This document shows positions 1 through 7,880 of a DNA stretch of 64,000 nucleotides, one piece after another. Below the pieces are notes generated by a model. It saw only the letters and a list, made by a program, of their open reading frames with translations. It searched no databases and was not told the DNA's origin. A program made the translations under genes and the position numbers. Position 1 is the first letter of the stretch. Every line of letters begins with the position of its first letter. Origin of the DNA: Calothrix sp. PCC 7103 (lineage in GTDB: Bacteria; Cyanobacteriota; Cyanobacteriia; Cyanobacteriales; Nostocaceae); contig NZ_KB217478.1 in the NCBI RefSeq assembly GCF_000331305.1, positions 7,528,317 to 7,592,316 of the forward strand. The letters run 5' to 3'.

Positions 1-289
1 TGGCAAAGATGCAATATTTGATACGTCTTTACGTGATAATATGATTTTTTCTTTGCATAACTTAGCTATTGATAATTCTTTCAATGAATTTAATTTAATT
101 ATTTGTCGTAATGTTTTAATCTATTTTAACAAAACTCTGCAAACGCGCGTTCATAAATTATTTTATGATAGTTTAAATAGTTTTGGTATATTAGTATTAG
201 GCAAGCAAGAATCTATACGCTTTTCACCCTATGAAAGTAGTTATAAATATATAGATAAAGTTGAAAAAATATATCGTCGCTGTATTTAA
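1..289 (+). CDS. CheR-type protein-glutamate methyltransferase, C-terminal end (partial)
   Basis: Only the last 95 codons are present; the frame is open to the left edge (first full codon at base 2). The segment carries FNLIICRNVLIYF followed by ...LGKQESIRF, the end of the SAM-dependent methyltransferase fold of CheR, which methylates glutamates on chemoreceptors in chemotaxis or phototaxis systems. CRNVLIYF is a hallmark of the family. Whether this is a stand-alone CheR or the CheR module of a larger hybrid sensor cannot be seen. It ends about 20 bases before a hairpin shared with the convergent argJ gene. Confidence 0.8.
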   Translation, partial: GKDAIFDTSLRDNMIFSLHNLAIDNSFNEFNLIICRNVLIYFNKTLQTRVHKLFYDSLNSFGILVLGKQESIRFSPYESSYKYIDKVEKIYRRCI

Positions 290-309
290 AACAACATACA
301 AATCACAGT

Positions 310-330
310 AAGGTGGGCAATGCCCACCTT
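310..330. terminator. Bidirectional hairpin between cheR-like gene and argJ
   Basis: A perfect 10-base inverted repeat (AAGGTGGGCA / TGCCCACCTT) lies between two convergent genes, so it can fold on either strand. There is no long U-tract. The same GTGGGC..GCCCAC core recurs at 47251-47265 and 54990-55010, so it is also a member of a dispersed palindromic repeat family. Confidence 0.55.
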
Positions 331-333
331 ACG

Positions 334-1647
334 TTAAGTTGTGTACTCGGCATTAATTTTCACGTAGTCGTAACTCAAGTCACAACCCCAAGCGATACCG
401 GAACCGTGTCCGTTACCAATGCTGACTTTAATTATCACTGGGTTATCCACTCGTTGCGGCGCCACGGTACTACGGTCAACTGTAAGGTCGTTGCTCATGT
501 TGGTTGCTGTAGAATCGCTCTTTATACTTGAATTCGCAGCAATGTGTTTTAAATAATTACTTGCACCCGAACGCTCAAAGGGTAATGGTTGCCCATGTTC
601 CATTAGTAAAAAATCACCCAGTTGAATTCGCAAGTTCTCTTGTTCAAATACAACTCCCGCGCGTCCTGCTGCTGCTGCTATTCTTCCCCAATTTGGGTCA
701 TGCCCAAATATTGCAGATTTTACTAGCGATGAACCTACTATTGTTTTTGCTACTTGACGTGCTGCTGCATCATCCGGTGCCCCTTCTACTTGTACTTCTA
801 TCAAGCAAGTTGCACCCTCTCCATCACGAGCAATACATTTAGCTAAATGCTGACACACTGCCGTTAACATCGCTTCTAACTTTTCTGCCTCGGCGCCCAT
901 TTCTGTAATTGCAGGAGTTCGCGATTCACCATTAGCAAGGGCAATTAAACTATCATTGGTGCTAGTATCACCATCTACAGTTATGGCATTGAAACTTTTG
1001 TCCGCAGCACGCGAAAGCATTCGCTGCCATAAATGGGGTGAAACAGCCGCATCACACGTTACAAATGCCAGTAATGTTGCCATGTTGGGATGAATCATCC
1101 CTGAACCTTTAGCTATTCCACCTATTCGTACTGTCCTATCTCCAATAGTTGTCTCCAATGCAATTGTTTTTGGCACCAAATCAGTAGTTATAATTGCTCC
1201 TGCTGCCTCATCAGAACCAGTTCCCGAAAGTGCCGCAATAACTTTAGGAATTCCGCTTCGCATCGCATCCATTTTGATACGTTGCCCTATTACACCCGTT
1301 GATGCCAATAATATTGATTCTGAAGAAATATTTAATGCACTAGCTAAAATTTCTGCACTTTCGAGTGCATCGCGCATTCCTTGTTCTCCTGTTGCTGCAT
1401 TCGCTTGTCCCGCATTACAAAGAACCGCACGAGTTATTTGTTTACTTTGCAACCGCTCACGACAATAATCTACACATGCTGCCTTTACGTGACTCGTTGT
1501 AAATACTCCTGCTGCTATCGCATCTACATCCGATACTATCAACGCTAAATCTGGCAACCCCGAAGGTTTTAACCCAGCTTTTATTCCCGCTGCCCGATAT
1601 CCTCTAGGCGCCGTGACTCCACCATCTATTTTATGCCAGTCTGCCAT
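334..1647 (-). CDS. argJ: Bifunctional ornithine acetyltransferase / N-acetylglutamate synthase ArgJ
   Basis: ArgJ transfers the acetyl group from N-acetylornithine to glutamate in the cyclic arginine pathway. The 437-residue protein starts MADWHKIDGGVTAPRGYRAA and contains the self-cleavage motif GSGMIHPNMATLLAF, with the scissile Ala190-Thr191 bond; Thr191 becomes the N-terminal nucleophile of the beta chain. The C-terminus (GIAWGCDLSYDYVKINAEYTT) is typical of cyanobacterial ArgJ. Odd point: between the SNYLKHIAA and NPVIIKVSIGNGHG segments lies a low-complexity stretch of about 30 residues rich in Ser, Thr, Asp and Asn, which I do not remember from other ArgJ proteins. Upstream is the small-RNA array. 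Confidence 0.96.
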   Translation of the reverse strand: MADWHKIDGGVTAPRGYRAAGIKAGLKPSGLPDLALIVSDVDAIAAGVFTTSHVKAACVDYCRERLQSKQITRAVLCNAGQANAATGEQGMRDALESAEILASALNISSESILLASTGVIGQRIKMDAMRSGIPKVIAALSGTGSDEAAGAIITTDLVPKTIALETTIGDRTVRIGGIAKGSGMIHPNMATLLAFVTCDAAVSPHLWQRMLSRAADKSFNAITVDGDTSTNDSLIALANGESRTPAITEMGAEAEKLEAMLTAVCQHLAKCIARDGEGATCLIEVQVEGAPDDAAARQVAKTIVGSSLVKSAIFGHDPNWGRIAAAAGRAGVVFEQENLRIQLGDFLLMEHGQPLPFERSGASNYLKHIAANSSIKSDSTATNMSNDLTVDRSTVAPQRVDNPVIIKVSIGNGHGSGIAWGCDLSYDYVKINAEYTT

Positions 1648-1765
1648 GACCTTACCCGCAATTATGACTGACTGGCGATTATATCAATTATAGTGTCACC
1701 ACTTAATGGTATTTTGTTAAATAACCAGCAACTATATATGAATGTTAGTAAAAATGCTTTATGGG

Positions 1766-1817
1766 AAAAAAAGAGAGAGCTACTTCAGCAGCTCTCCAGA
1801 TCATCAGGGTGCATCTG
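1766..1817 (-). ncRNA. Putative small RNA, array copy 1
   Basis: On the minus strand a -10-like TATTAT (1824-1829) precedes a transcript predicted to begin near 1817, read through GATGCACCCTGATGATC, and end in a 7-bp hairpin (1775-1781 with 1790-1796) followed by seven U (1766-1772). Size is about 52 nt. The layout matches NsiR1-type heterocyst small RNAs of Nostocales, which also occur as tandem direct repeats, but identity was not tested by search. Start site is inferred. Confidence 0.5.
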
Positions 1818-1928
1818 AATAACATAATACACTATTTTGGGGATGCCGTGCATTACCCCCCATTTTATTTTGAAAAATTTTATTAATTTCTGTGTAATTG
1901 TTATCTAGTATACAACAGAAAAACAGAC

Positions 1929-1980
1929 AAAAAAACAGAGAGCCACTTGCGTAACTCTCCGAATCATCAGGGTGCATCTA
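1929..1980 (-). ncRNA. Putative small RNA, array copy 2
   Basis: Minus-strand unit: -10-like TATTAT at 1987-1992, conserved AGATGCACCCTGATGATTC, terminator hairpin GAGAG/CTCTC (1938-1942 with 1955-1959), then a U-run whose template A's lie at 1929-1935. Predicted length is about 52 nt. Conserved sequence upstream of the -10 (plus-strand GGGTGATACCCC) may be part of the promoter. Confidence 0.5.
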
Positions 1981-2112
1981 CTTAACATAATATACCATAT
2001 TTGGGATGATGGGTGATACCCCTTATTTAAATTTTATATGAAGTTAATATGACAAATCCTTAAACTTAAAATCTATTGGCTAGGTGGTTCTTTAGTACTA
2101 ATAAATGCAAAT

Positions 2113-2160
2113 AAAAAAGAGAGCCACTTACGTAACTCTCCGAATCATCAGGGTGCATCT
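2113..2160 (-). ncRNA. Putative small RNA, array copy 3
   Basis: Minus-strand unit with -10-like TAGTAT near 2168-2173, conserved 5' core, hairpin GAGAG/CTCTC (2119-2123 with 2136-2140) and six U (2113-2118). Predicted length is about 48 nt. Nearly identical in its core to copy 4. Confidence 0.5.
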
Positions 2161-2333
2161 ACTTAACATACTATATCATATTTGGGATGAGGTGCAATAC
2201 CCCCTGTGAGTATTTTTTCTGAGCAATGCGTCAAGAAAATTTTATAGGTGGCTTGAATCAGTGATACTACGCATCCAGGCGCCGAATCTATCTAAAATTG
2301 GGATTATTTGGGGGATTATATTTATAGATAGAC

Positions 2334-2384
2334 AAAAAAAGGAGAGCTATTTACATAACTCTCCGAATCATCAGGGTGCATCTA
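2334..2384 (-). ncRNA. Putative small RNA, array copy 4
   Basis: Minus-strand unit with AT-rich -10 region (2389-2402), conserved 5' core, hairpin GGAGAG/CTCTCC (2341-2346 with 2359-2364) and seven U (2334-2340). Predicted length is about 51 nt. Core and flanks are closest to copy 3. Confidence 0.5.
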
Positions 2385-2510
2385 CTTAACATACTATATC
2401 ATATTTGGGATGAGGTGCAATACCCCCTATAAGTATTTTTTCGGAATAATGCGTCAAGAAAATTTTGTAGGCGCCGTTATGCAGGAAATTACGTAAGTAC
2501 GTAAGTAGAC

Positions 2511-2564
2511 AAAAAAAAAGGGAGAGCTATTTACATAACTCTCCGGATTCATCAGGGTGCATCT
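2511..2564 (-). ncRNA. Putative small RNA, array copy 5
   Basis: Minus-strand unit with TATTGT near 2574-2579 and an upstream TATAAT at 2584-2589, conserved 5' core (one extra T in the ATTCATCAGG block), hairpin GGGAGAG/CTCTCC (2520-2526 with 2539-2544) and nine U (2511-2519), the strongest terminator of the five. Predicted length is about 54 nt. Confidence 0.5.
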
Positions 2565-2659
2565 ACTTAGCGCACAATATCATTATAGGTATGAGGTGCG
2601 CTACCCCCTAGTTGAGATTTTTTTGTAAATTTTTGATGAAGAAATATTTACGGCGCCGT

Positions 2660-4135
2660 TTAAGCGTTTAGCTTTTTCTCGACCAATTCGTTGGTGAGAC
2701 GGGGTTCAGCGAGTTTGTTGGTTTTTTTGAGGACTTGTCCGACGAAGAAACCTTTGAGATTGACGTTACCACCTTTGTACTTTTCGTATTCTTTAGGGTT
2801 AGCGGCGATAACTTCGTCGATAATAGATTCGAGAGTAGCAGGGTCGCTAATGAGTTCTTTGCCTGCGAAAGCTTTTTCGGGGGTTACACCGTTGAGTAAA
2901 TCGGTTAACTTTTCTTTTGCTATGGCGTTGCTAATTTTACCACTCTCAATGCGCGTAATAACATCCGCTAGGTTTTGCGGAGTTAAACCAATTTCGGTGA
3001 TAGCGAGCTTTTGTTTGTTGAGATAAGCTGCGATATCTTGTGTAATCCAGTTTGCCGCAGCCTTGGCACTGGCGCCAGTAGCAATAACTGTTTCAAAATA
3101 TTCAGAAACAGTACGCTCTTCGGTAAGAACACGCGCATCATATGGAGAAAGTCCCAAATCAGTTTCGTAGCGATGACGCTTTTGAGCGGGGAGTTCGGGT
3201 AACTCGCTTTTCCAAGCATCTAACTGTTCGCTGCTAACTTCGATTGGTCCTAAATCAGGTTCAGGAAAGTAACGGTAATCGCTAGAACCTTCCTTTTTAC
3301 GCATACTAATAGTACGTTGTGAACCTTCTTCCCACAAGCGGGTTTCTTGGATAATTGGTTCACCAGCTTCGACAGCAGCTATTTGTCGTTCAATTTCATG
3401 CTCGATTGCTTTTTGTATTGCGCTGAACGAGTTCATGTTTTTGATTTCGACTTTAGTGCCAAATTCTTTTTGCCCAACTGGACGAACAGATATATTAACA
3501 TCACAGCGTAGCGAACCTTCTTGCATGTTGCCGTCGCTAACACCGAGATAGCGCATAATTCGACGTAATTCTTGCGCGTATTCAGCAGCTTCTTGTCCAG
3601 AGCGTAAGTCAGGTTCGGATACTATTTCCACTAATGGAACACCTGCACGGTTGTAATCTACAAGTGAGTAAGTCGAACCAGATAACCTATCACTACCTGC
3701 GTGAACTAATTTGCCTGCATCTTCTTCCATGTGCAGACGAGTCACACCAATTTTTTTACGAACAGGATTACCATCTTTATCGATTAACTCGATTTCTAAC
3801 CAACCATGTTCAGCAATAGGTAAATCGTACTGTGATATTTGATAATTTTTAGGTAAATCAGGATAAAAGTACTGTTTACGGTCAAACTTACTATATTTTG
3901 CAATTTGGCAATTGAGCGCTAACCCTGCTTTGACAGCATATTCTAAAACTTTTTGGTTGAGTACAGGTAACACTCCAGGTAAACCCATACAAACCGGGTC
4001 GATATTTGTATTGGGGTCGGCGCCGAACGCTGTGGAACTATCAGAGAATATTTTAGTGTTGGTACTTAGCTGACAGTGGGTTTCCAGCCCAATAATCGCC
4101 TCGTACTCTGTTTTAACAGGAGTAGCAGTAGTCAT
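2660..4135 (-). CDS. gatB: Aspartyl/glutamyl-tRNA(Asn/Gln) amidotransferase subunit B
   Basis: GatB is the tRNA- and kinase-bearing subunit of GatCAB, which converts Glu-tRNA(Gln) and Asp-tRNA(Asn) to the amidated forms; cyanobacteria need it because they lack GlnRS. I place the start at MTTATPVKTEYEAIIGLETH (4135), giving the usual 491 residues; an upstream in-frame ATG at 4276 would add 47 residues that do not look like the family. Family motifs are EAIIGLETHCQL, GLPGVLPVLN, KFDRKQYFYPDLPKNYQISQ, LHMEEDAGK and the C-terminal YqeY-like tail (NPKEYEKYKGGNVNLKGFFVGQVLK). It is transcribed away from a 430-base spacer and toward the small-RNA array. Confidence 0.97.
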   Translation of the reverse strand: MTTATPVKTEYEAIIGLETHCQLSTNTKIFSDSSTAFGADPNTNIDPVCMGLPGVLPVLNQKVLEYAVKAGLALNCQIAKYSKFDRKQYFYPDLPKNYQISQYDLPIAEHGWLEIELIDKDGNPVRKKIGVTRLHMEEDAGKLVHAGSDRLSGSTYSLVDYNRAGVPLVEIVSEPDLRSGQEAAEYAQELRRIMRYLGVSDGNMQEGSLRCDVNISVRPVGQKEFGTKVEIKNMNSFSAIQKAIEHEIERQIAAVEAGEPIIQETRLWEEGSQRTISMRKKEGSSDYRYFPEPDLGPIEVSSEQLDAWKSELPELPAQKRHRYETDLGLSPYDARVLTEERTVSEYFETVIATGASAKAAANWITQDIAAYLNKQKLAITEIGLTPQNLADVITRIESGKISNAIAKEKLTDLLNGVTPEKAFAGKELISDPATLESIIDEVIAANPKEYEKYKGGNVNLKGFFVGQVLKKTNKLAEPRLTNELVEKKLNA

Positions 4136-4280
4136 AATATTATGGTATCTCGCTTTACTTCTCAGCCTATTATTGTAGAAGGGTAAGGGGAAAAGGGGAA
4201 AGGGGTTTACCCGTAGGTTGGGTGAGGGCTTCTGCGTAACCCAACCTTGTATCTTAGAAGAAGTAGACTGCCCCAAAAGT

Positions 4281-4478
4281 ACGTTTAATATAGTGGTTGA
4301 ATTTCCTGCATGGTATTACGATGAAATCAAACAGCTACTGAGAGCAATTTAAGCTGAAAAAGCTGGTGCCAAAGTATATGCAGTGGATGATGCCAGATTT
4401 TTTAACTATGAGCATAAATGTGAAGAAGTTTATATTATTATAACAAAACTCGCATTTCACTACTTGCCCGATTTCTAG
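4281..4478 (+). pseudogene. Decayed ORF remnant with an in-frame stop
   Basis: The gatB-upstream spacer (4136-4924) has no intact gene. In one plus-strand frame it reads VVEFPAWYYDEIKQLLRAI, a TAA stop at 4350-4352, then AEKAGAKVYAVDDARFFNY and continues with protein-like composition to a TAG at 4476-4478. No start codon is visible. It looks like a remnant of a small coding gene; I do not recognise the family. The rest of the spacer, to 4924, is AT-rich with nothing I can name, apart from a GTTGGGT-type dispersed repeat at 4213-4246. Confidence 0.3.
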
Positions 4479-4924
4479 AAAACAGTAGGGTTATTACGAA
4501 TGTCAAAATTAATATTAGGGTTTTAGCATTGATTCCCTAACATCTCTATCTTGTGCTAGAGGTTGCACAAATATTTTTAAGAAAATTTTCATTTTTGGGG
4601 TTTTGATGATTGTTTATGTCTACTATTTTAATACAGTTTGGTATCACACTTAGCTATTTGAAAGTTATAATAAAAAAGTAATGCAATCAAAAATGTATTT
4701 GTAGTAAACCGTTGCAGCCTTTATGAGATAAGTAAATCTAGTTGTACTTGTCTCAAGAAATATAAGCAAAATTTAAAACTTTAACTATTGGTAGAGATAT
4801 TACACGTAGTTATTTAATACAACATGAAATATATTCAAACGAAAAGTCTTGAGAGCAGTAACGAGAAAGTTATCTGTATTCTCATAATTTTGTTTGTCTG
4901 CTATTAAATGTTATGGAGCAATTT

Positions 4925-5182
4925 ATGTCTGGACAAATGTGTTGGCTTCCAAGCTTTGCAAATAATGAGGCTTTGATTTTACATCTTCGTACAGATGAGA
5001 ACCAACCTTGGCTACCTTACACCCTTTGCCGCGAATATGCAGTTCCAGATTACCCAATACCTAGAGGTTCTAAGGGTTGGGCAACCTTACAAAAGTTATT
5101 AAAAGCAGGTTGGAAAATAATCCCCACTCCTCGAAAAGAAGCTGAACCTTATGTCGGTGCCTTACAATTTGTGCGCTTGTAA
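4925..5182 (+). CDS. Small conserved hypothetical protein, paralogue of the gene at 38602-38820
   Basis: The 85-residue product (MSGQMCWLPSFANNEALILH...) shares the frame CWL...ILHL.T...W.PYT..., AVPD and P..SKG.AT.QKLLKAGW with the minus-strand gene near 38.7 kb, so both are real members of a small cyanobacterial family of unknown function. I prefer the start at 4925 because GGAG lies 6 bases upstream; an alternative ATG at 4913 adds four residues. No signal peptide or membrane segment. The C-terminal basic KAGWKIIPTPRKEAEP may contact nucleic acid or protein, but this is a guess. Confidence 0.6.
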   Translation: MSGQMCWLPSFANNEALILHLRTDENQPWLPYTLCREYAVPDYPIPRGSKGWATLQKLLKAGWKIIPTPRKEAEPYVGALQFVRL

Positions 5183-5220
5183 AATTCAAACTTAATAATA
5201 CGCAATTGCCTTGGCTATAT

Positions 5221-6162
5221 ATGACTAATACACAATTAATACCTACTCAAATCTCAGTTGAACCCAAAATAGCCAATAGCAATTTTTGCGGTAAGTTTGG
5301 TGAATGGATGTGGCGAGGTTGGAAAATTCGCTACGCTTATATCAATAATCCTAAATCTCCAGTTCCAGTGCTGTTGGTACATGGTTTTGGCGGTTCTATT
5401 CGACACTGGCGCCAGAATATATCAGAATTAGCGAAGCATCATAGCGTTTATGCAGTAGATTTATTAGGCTTTGGCGCCTCCGATAAACCAGTTACACCAT
5501 ATACAATTAAACTTTGGGTCGAGCAAATTCACGAATTTTGGCAGACATTCGTGCAAGTTCCAATAGTGTTAGTAGGAAACTCGATAGGTTCACTTACCTG
5601 CCTACAAGCAGCTGCAACACATCCAGAAATGGTGCGAGGTGTTGCAATGATTAGCTTGCCTGACATGTCAGAGCAAAATACAAAATCGAATAGTTTACGC
5701 TTCTTGCAAGATAAAATTCTAGGTGTACTAACATCACCAATTGTATTAAAACCTCTATTTTTTCTACTACGACAGCCACGTATAGTCAAACGCTGGGCAA
5801 GCTTTGCTTATGCTTGTAAAGAAGCAATAACCGAAGAACTGCTAGAAATTCTCATGACACCAGCGCGTGAACAAGGTGCAGCCCATGCTTTTTGTGCAAT
5901 TTTGAAAAGCATGATGAGTAAAGACTTTAGTCCCTGTATTCGTTCCATTGTCACCGACCTGAAACTGCCATCCCTTTTAATGTGGGGGACTCTTGACCGA
6001 ATGATTCCTTTGTCTCTAGCTCATAGTTTGTTAAAGCTAAATCCACGATTACAGTTAGTTGAATTAGAAAACGCTGGACACTGCGCCCACGATGAATGTC
6101 CAGAACGGGTGAACTTTGAACTGCTATACTGGATTCGCAACCAAGTACTGGCGCCTGCGTAA
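5221..6162 (+). CDS. Alpha/beta-fold hydrolase
   Basis: A protein of about 313 residues of the alpha/beta hydrolase superfamily. Visible features: oxyanion-hole LLVHGFGGS, nucleophile elbow GNSIGS (Ser within VGNSIGSLTCL), a cap region with MVRGVAMISLPD and SPIVLKPLFFLLRQ, the acid in MWGTLDRMIP and the catalytic His in ENAGHCAHDECPE. The substrate cannot be told from sequence; related cyanobacterial proteins are annotated broadly. I chose the ATG at 5221; a TTG at 5206 in the same frame is possible but no ribosome site is evident for either. It follows the small hypothetical gene by about 40 bases and may be co-transcribed. Confidence 0.88.
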   Translation: MTNTQLIPTQISVEPKIANSNFCGKFGEWMWRGWKIRYAYINNPKSPVPVLLVHGFGGSIRHWRQNISELAKHHSVYAVDLLGFGASDKPVTPYTIKLWVEQIHEFWQTFVQVPIVLVGNSIGSLTCLQAAATHPEMVRGVAMISLPDMSEQNTKSNSLRFLQDKILGVLTSPIVLKPLFFLLRQPRIVKRWASFAYACKEAITEELLEILMTPAREQGAAHAFCAILKSMMSKDFSPCIRSIVTDLKLPSLLMWGTLDRMIPLSLAHSLLKLNPRLQLVELENAGHCAHDECPERVNFELLYWIRNQVLAPA

Positions 6163-6315
6163 GAGCCAAAATAAATTTAAAGCTATGGGTTGCGCTTATA
6201 CTCCAACGAGCGCTAAAATCTGTAAGTTTCAGGCTAAATATAGCTAACTAGGAAAGCCGACTATCCAGCTGCTCCTAACAATTGAGATTTTACACGGAAG
6301 AGAAAACAAAGAACA

Positions 6316-6774
6316 ATGCCAAAACGTACACAGTTAGTATTAAATCAAGATGTCGCCAAATTGGGTAAGCTGGGCGATTTAGTCGAAGTTGCTCCCGGTT
6401 ATGCACGTAATTACCTAGTTCCCAAAAAACTAGCCTCTCCTGCAACCCCAGGTATTCTAAAACAAGTCGAACGGCGCCGTGAACTCGAACGTCAGCGTCA
6501 AGCTGAATTCAAGCAACAAGCGCTCGAACAAAAAGCAGCGATAGAAAAAGTTACAAATTACACTATCTCAGTACAAGCTGGTGAAAACGAAGCAATCTTT
6601 GGTACAGTAACTACCCAAGACATAGCTGATGTAATCAAAAAAGCCACAAATTTTGAAGTTGATAAGCGCACCATTACTATTCCCGATATCAGTAAGCTAG
6701 GTACCTACGAAGCAGACCTTAAACTGTTCTCGGATGTCAGCGCTAAAGTCAGCTTCCAGGTTGTTGCTAGCTAA
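6316..6774 (+). CDS. rplI: 50S ribosomal protein L9
   Basis: The 152-residue protein starts [20 protein letters not shown] and has the N-terminal L9 domain signature [21 protein letters not shown], the long connecting helix ([19 protein letters not shown]) and the C-terminal domain ([13 protein letters not shown]). It binds 23S rRNA at the base of the L1 stalk. A weak ribosome site (GGAAGAG) lies about 15 bases upstream. rplI followed by dnaB is a common bacterial order; here a minus-strand methyltransferase gene lies between them. Confidence 0.98.
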   Translation: MPKRTQLVLNQDVAKLGKLGDLVEVAPGYARNYLVPKKLASPATPGILKQVERRRELERQRQAEFKQQALEQKAAIEKVTNYTISVQAGENEAIFGTVTTQDIADVIKKATNFEVDKRTITIPDISKLGTYEADLKLFSDVSAKVSFQVVAS

Positions 6775-6785
6775 AAACCAGCACT

Positions 6786-6859
6786 GTCATTCTGAGCGCA
6801 GCGAAGAATCTCAATTATTTATCAAGATACGCGAGATGCTTCACTACGTTCAGCATGAC
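6786..6859. repeat. Dispersed imperfect-palindrome repeat, family A copy 1
   Basis: A 74-base element with arms GTCATTCTGAGCGCAGCGAA and (opposite strand) GTCATGCTGAACGTAGTGAA, able to fold into a long hairpin. Other copies are at 11348-11419 and 23034-23105. Here it sits between convergent rplI and the methyltransferase gene. Confidence 0.85.
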
Positions 6860-6873
6860 AATTATTGTACAAT

Positions 6874-7584
6874 TTACATCTTCTTCAAATAACCATTTGG
6901 GTTAAAAGTTGTCAGAAACTTATGACAATCTTTATCAATGTAAAACTCTGAATGCGCTGATAAAAACTCCTCTACTGCTTCCATTGGTCCTAAACCATAA
7001 TCTGGACACACAGGATGACCATTTATATTAGTATCTTCAATTATTAAATAGCCACCAGATGGAACTAATTGGTTGTATAACATAAGTTCCTGTAACACAT
7101 GGTCTTTAGTATGGTCTGAGTCCAAAATTACTAACGTGTTAGAATTTTTTACTATTTCAAATACTTGTTTACTCGTTTCTATATCAATAGAATTCCCTTC
7201 GATTAAGTGAATATTTTTATACTTCGCCAAACTCGCGCGCGTTTGTTGTTTAATTTCAATGTCAACACCAATTACTTCACCTTTACCTACTAATTTACAC
7301 ATATCAGCCAAATAAGCTGTTGTTCCTCCATACGCTACACCGCATTCAAGAATAAAATCAGGTTTTTGGTTAAAAATAATTTCTTGGTACAGCCATAAGT
7401 CTAACGGGCATTTTAATATTTGTATTCCCTGCCAGTATGTACTTGTCCATACAGGTTGATTATTAAATACGGGTGCATGGTAATAAGCTTTAGAGAATTC
7501 GTTGATTACTTCCATATAACCCGCAATTGTATCGTTTACGGGTATTTGATTATGAAGATTATTTGCTGCAATGGAGTCTGTCAT
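6874..7584 (-). CDS. CmcI-family (cephalosporin hydroxylase-like) SAM-dependent methyltransferase
   Basis: The 236-residue protein has the core of the CmcI/rhamnosyl O-methyltransferase family: FILECGVAYGGTTAYLADM (SAM-binding loop), GVDIEI, the acidic metal-site region ILDSDHTKDHVLQEL, and YLIIEDTNINGHPV. Despite the family name these are thought to be O-methyltransferases, often acting on sugars or secondary metabolites; the substrate here is unknown. It is convergent with rplI and divergent from dnaB, with a 240-base AT-rich upstream region containing a palindromic repeat. Confidence 0.8.
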   Translation of the reverse strand: MTDSIAANNLHNQIPVNDTIAGYMEVINEFSKAYYHAPVFNNQPVWTSTYWQGIQILKCPLDLWLYQEIIFNQKPDFILECGVAYGGTTAYLADMCKLVGKGEVIGVDIEIKQQTRASLAKYKNIHLIEGNSIDIETSKQVFEIVKNSNTLVILDSDHTKDHVLQELMLYNQLVPSGGYLIIEDTNINGHPVCPDYGLGPMEAVEEFLSAHSEFYIDKDCHKFLTTFNPNGYLKKM

Positions 7585-7710
7585 AGTTTCTCAAAAAAAT
7601 GCTCTAATCTATATTTATTTGCCTCAGAAGATTATTTGTTATTATTTGTTCCAATTTTAATGAATTAGTAAATTAATTTTATATCAACTATTGTTTAGCA
7701 CATGAAAATA

Positions 7711-7777
7711 GTAGGGTGTGTGACGCTACGAAAAAATTTCAACGTAGTTATAAGACTTGTCGCATCACGCACCCTAC
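7711..7777. repeat. Dispersed palindromic repeat, family B copy 1
   Basis: A 67-base element with terminal arms GTAGGGTGTGTGACGC and GCATCACGCACCCTAC. A second copy is at 15289-15356. It lies upstream of dnaB. Confidence 0.8.
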
Positions 7778-7880
7778 ATGAATCTTAAACTCTACCTAGT
7801 AGTAATTTGAATACATATATACTATCATGGTTTCGGAGGTTTCCAAATCTCCAAGGACATTTACCTTAGTAAAAGCCTTT

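Larger units (their letters stand above)
1755..2612. repeat. Five-copy direct repeat array (putative small-RNA genes)
   Basis: The argJ-gatB spacer holds five imperfect copies of a unit of about 95-110 bases, starting near 1763, 1926, 2111, 2331 and 2508, spaced 165-225 bases. Each unit has an A-run, a GAGAG..CTCTC hairpin, the invariant core TCAGGGTGCATCT, an AT-rich element and a GGGG/CCCC-flanked block. Copies 3 and 4 also share downstream sequence (ATGCGTCAAGAAAATTTT), suggesting recent duplication of a unit of about 220 bases. The hairpin varies but stays paired (GAGAGCT/AGCTCTC, GGAGAG/CTCTCC, GAGAG/CTCTC), which suggests selection on RNA structure. Read on the minus strand, each unit has the layout of a short gene: promoter -10, about 50 nt, terminator. 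Confidence 0.85.

Noticed and set aside
528-842. Leu-rich plus-strand frame opposite argJ
   Set aside because: It is antisense to a clear argJ coding region and has biased composition produced by the reverse complement.
2113-2600. Plus-strand reading of the sRNA units
   Set aside because: Copies 3-5 have T-runs on the plus strand after a GGG..CCC block, but these are about ten bases past a weak stem, whereas the minus strand has a strong hairpin directly followed by U in all five copies plus a -10.
1755-2612. CRISPR array or tandem riboswitches
   Set aside because: Units are about 100 bases and conserved over most of their length, with irregular 165-225 base spacing and no regular spacers; they are not in a 5' leader with a following gene on the plus strand, and no riboswitch consensus such as the glutamine motif is apparent.
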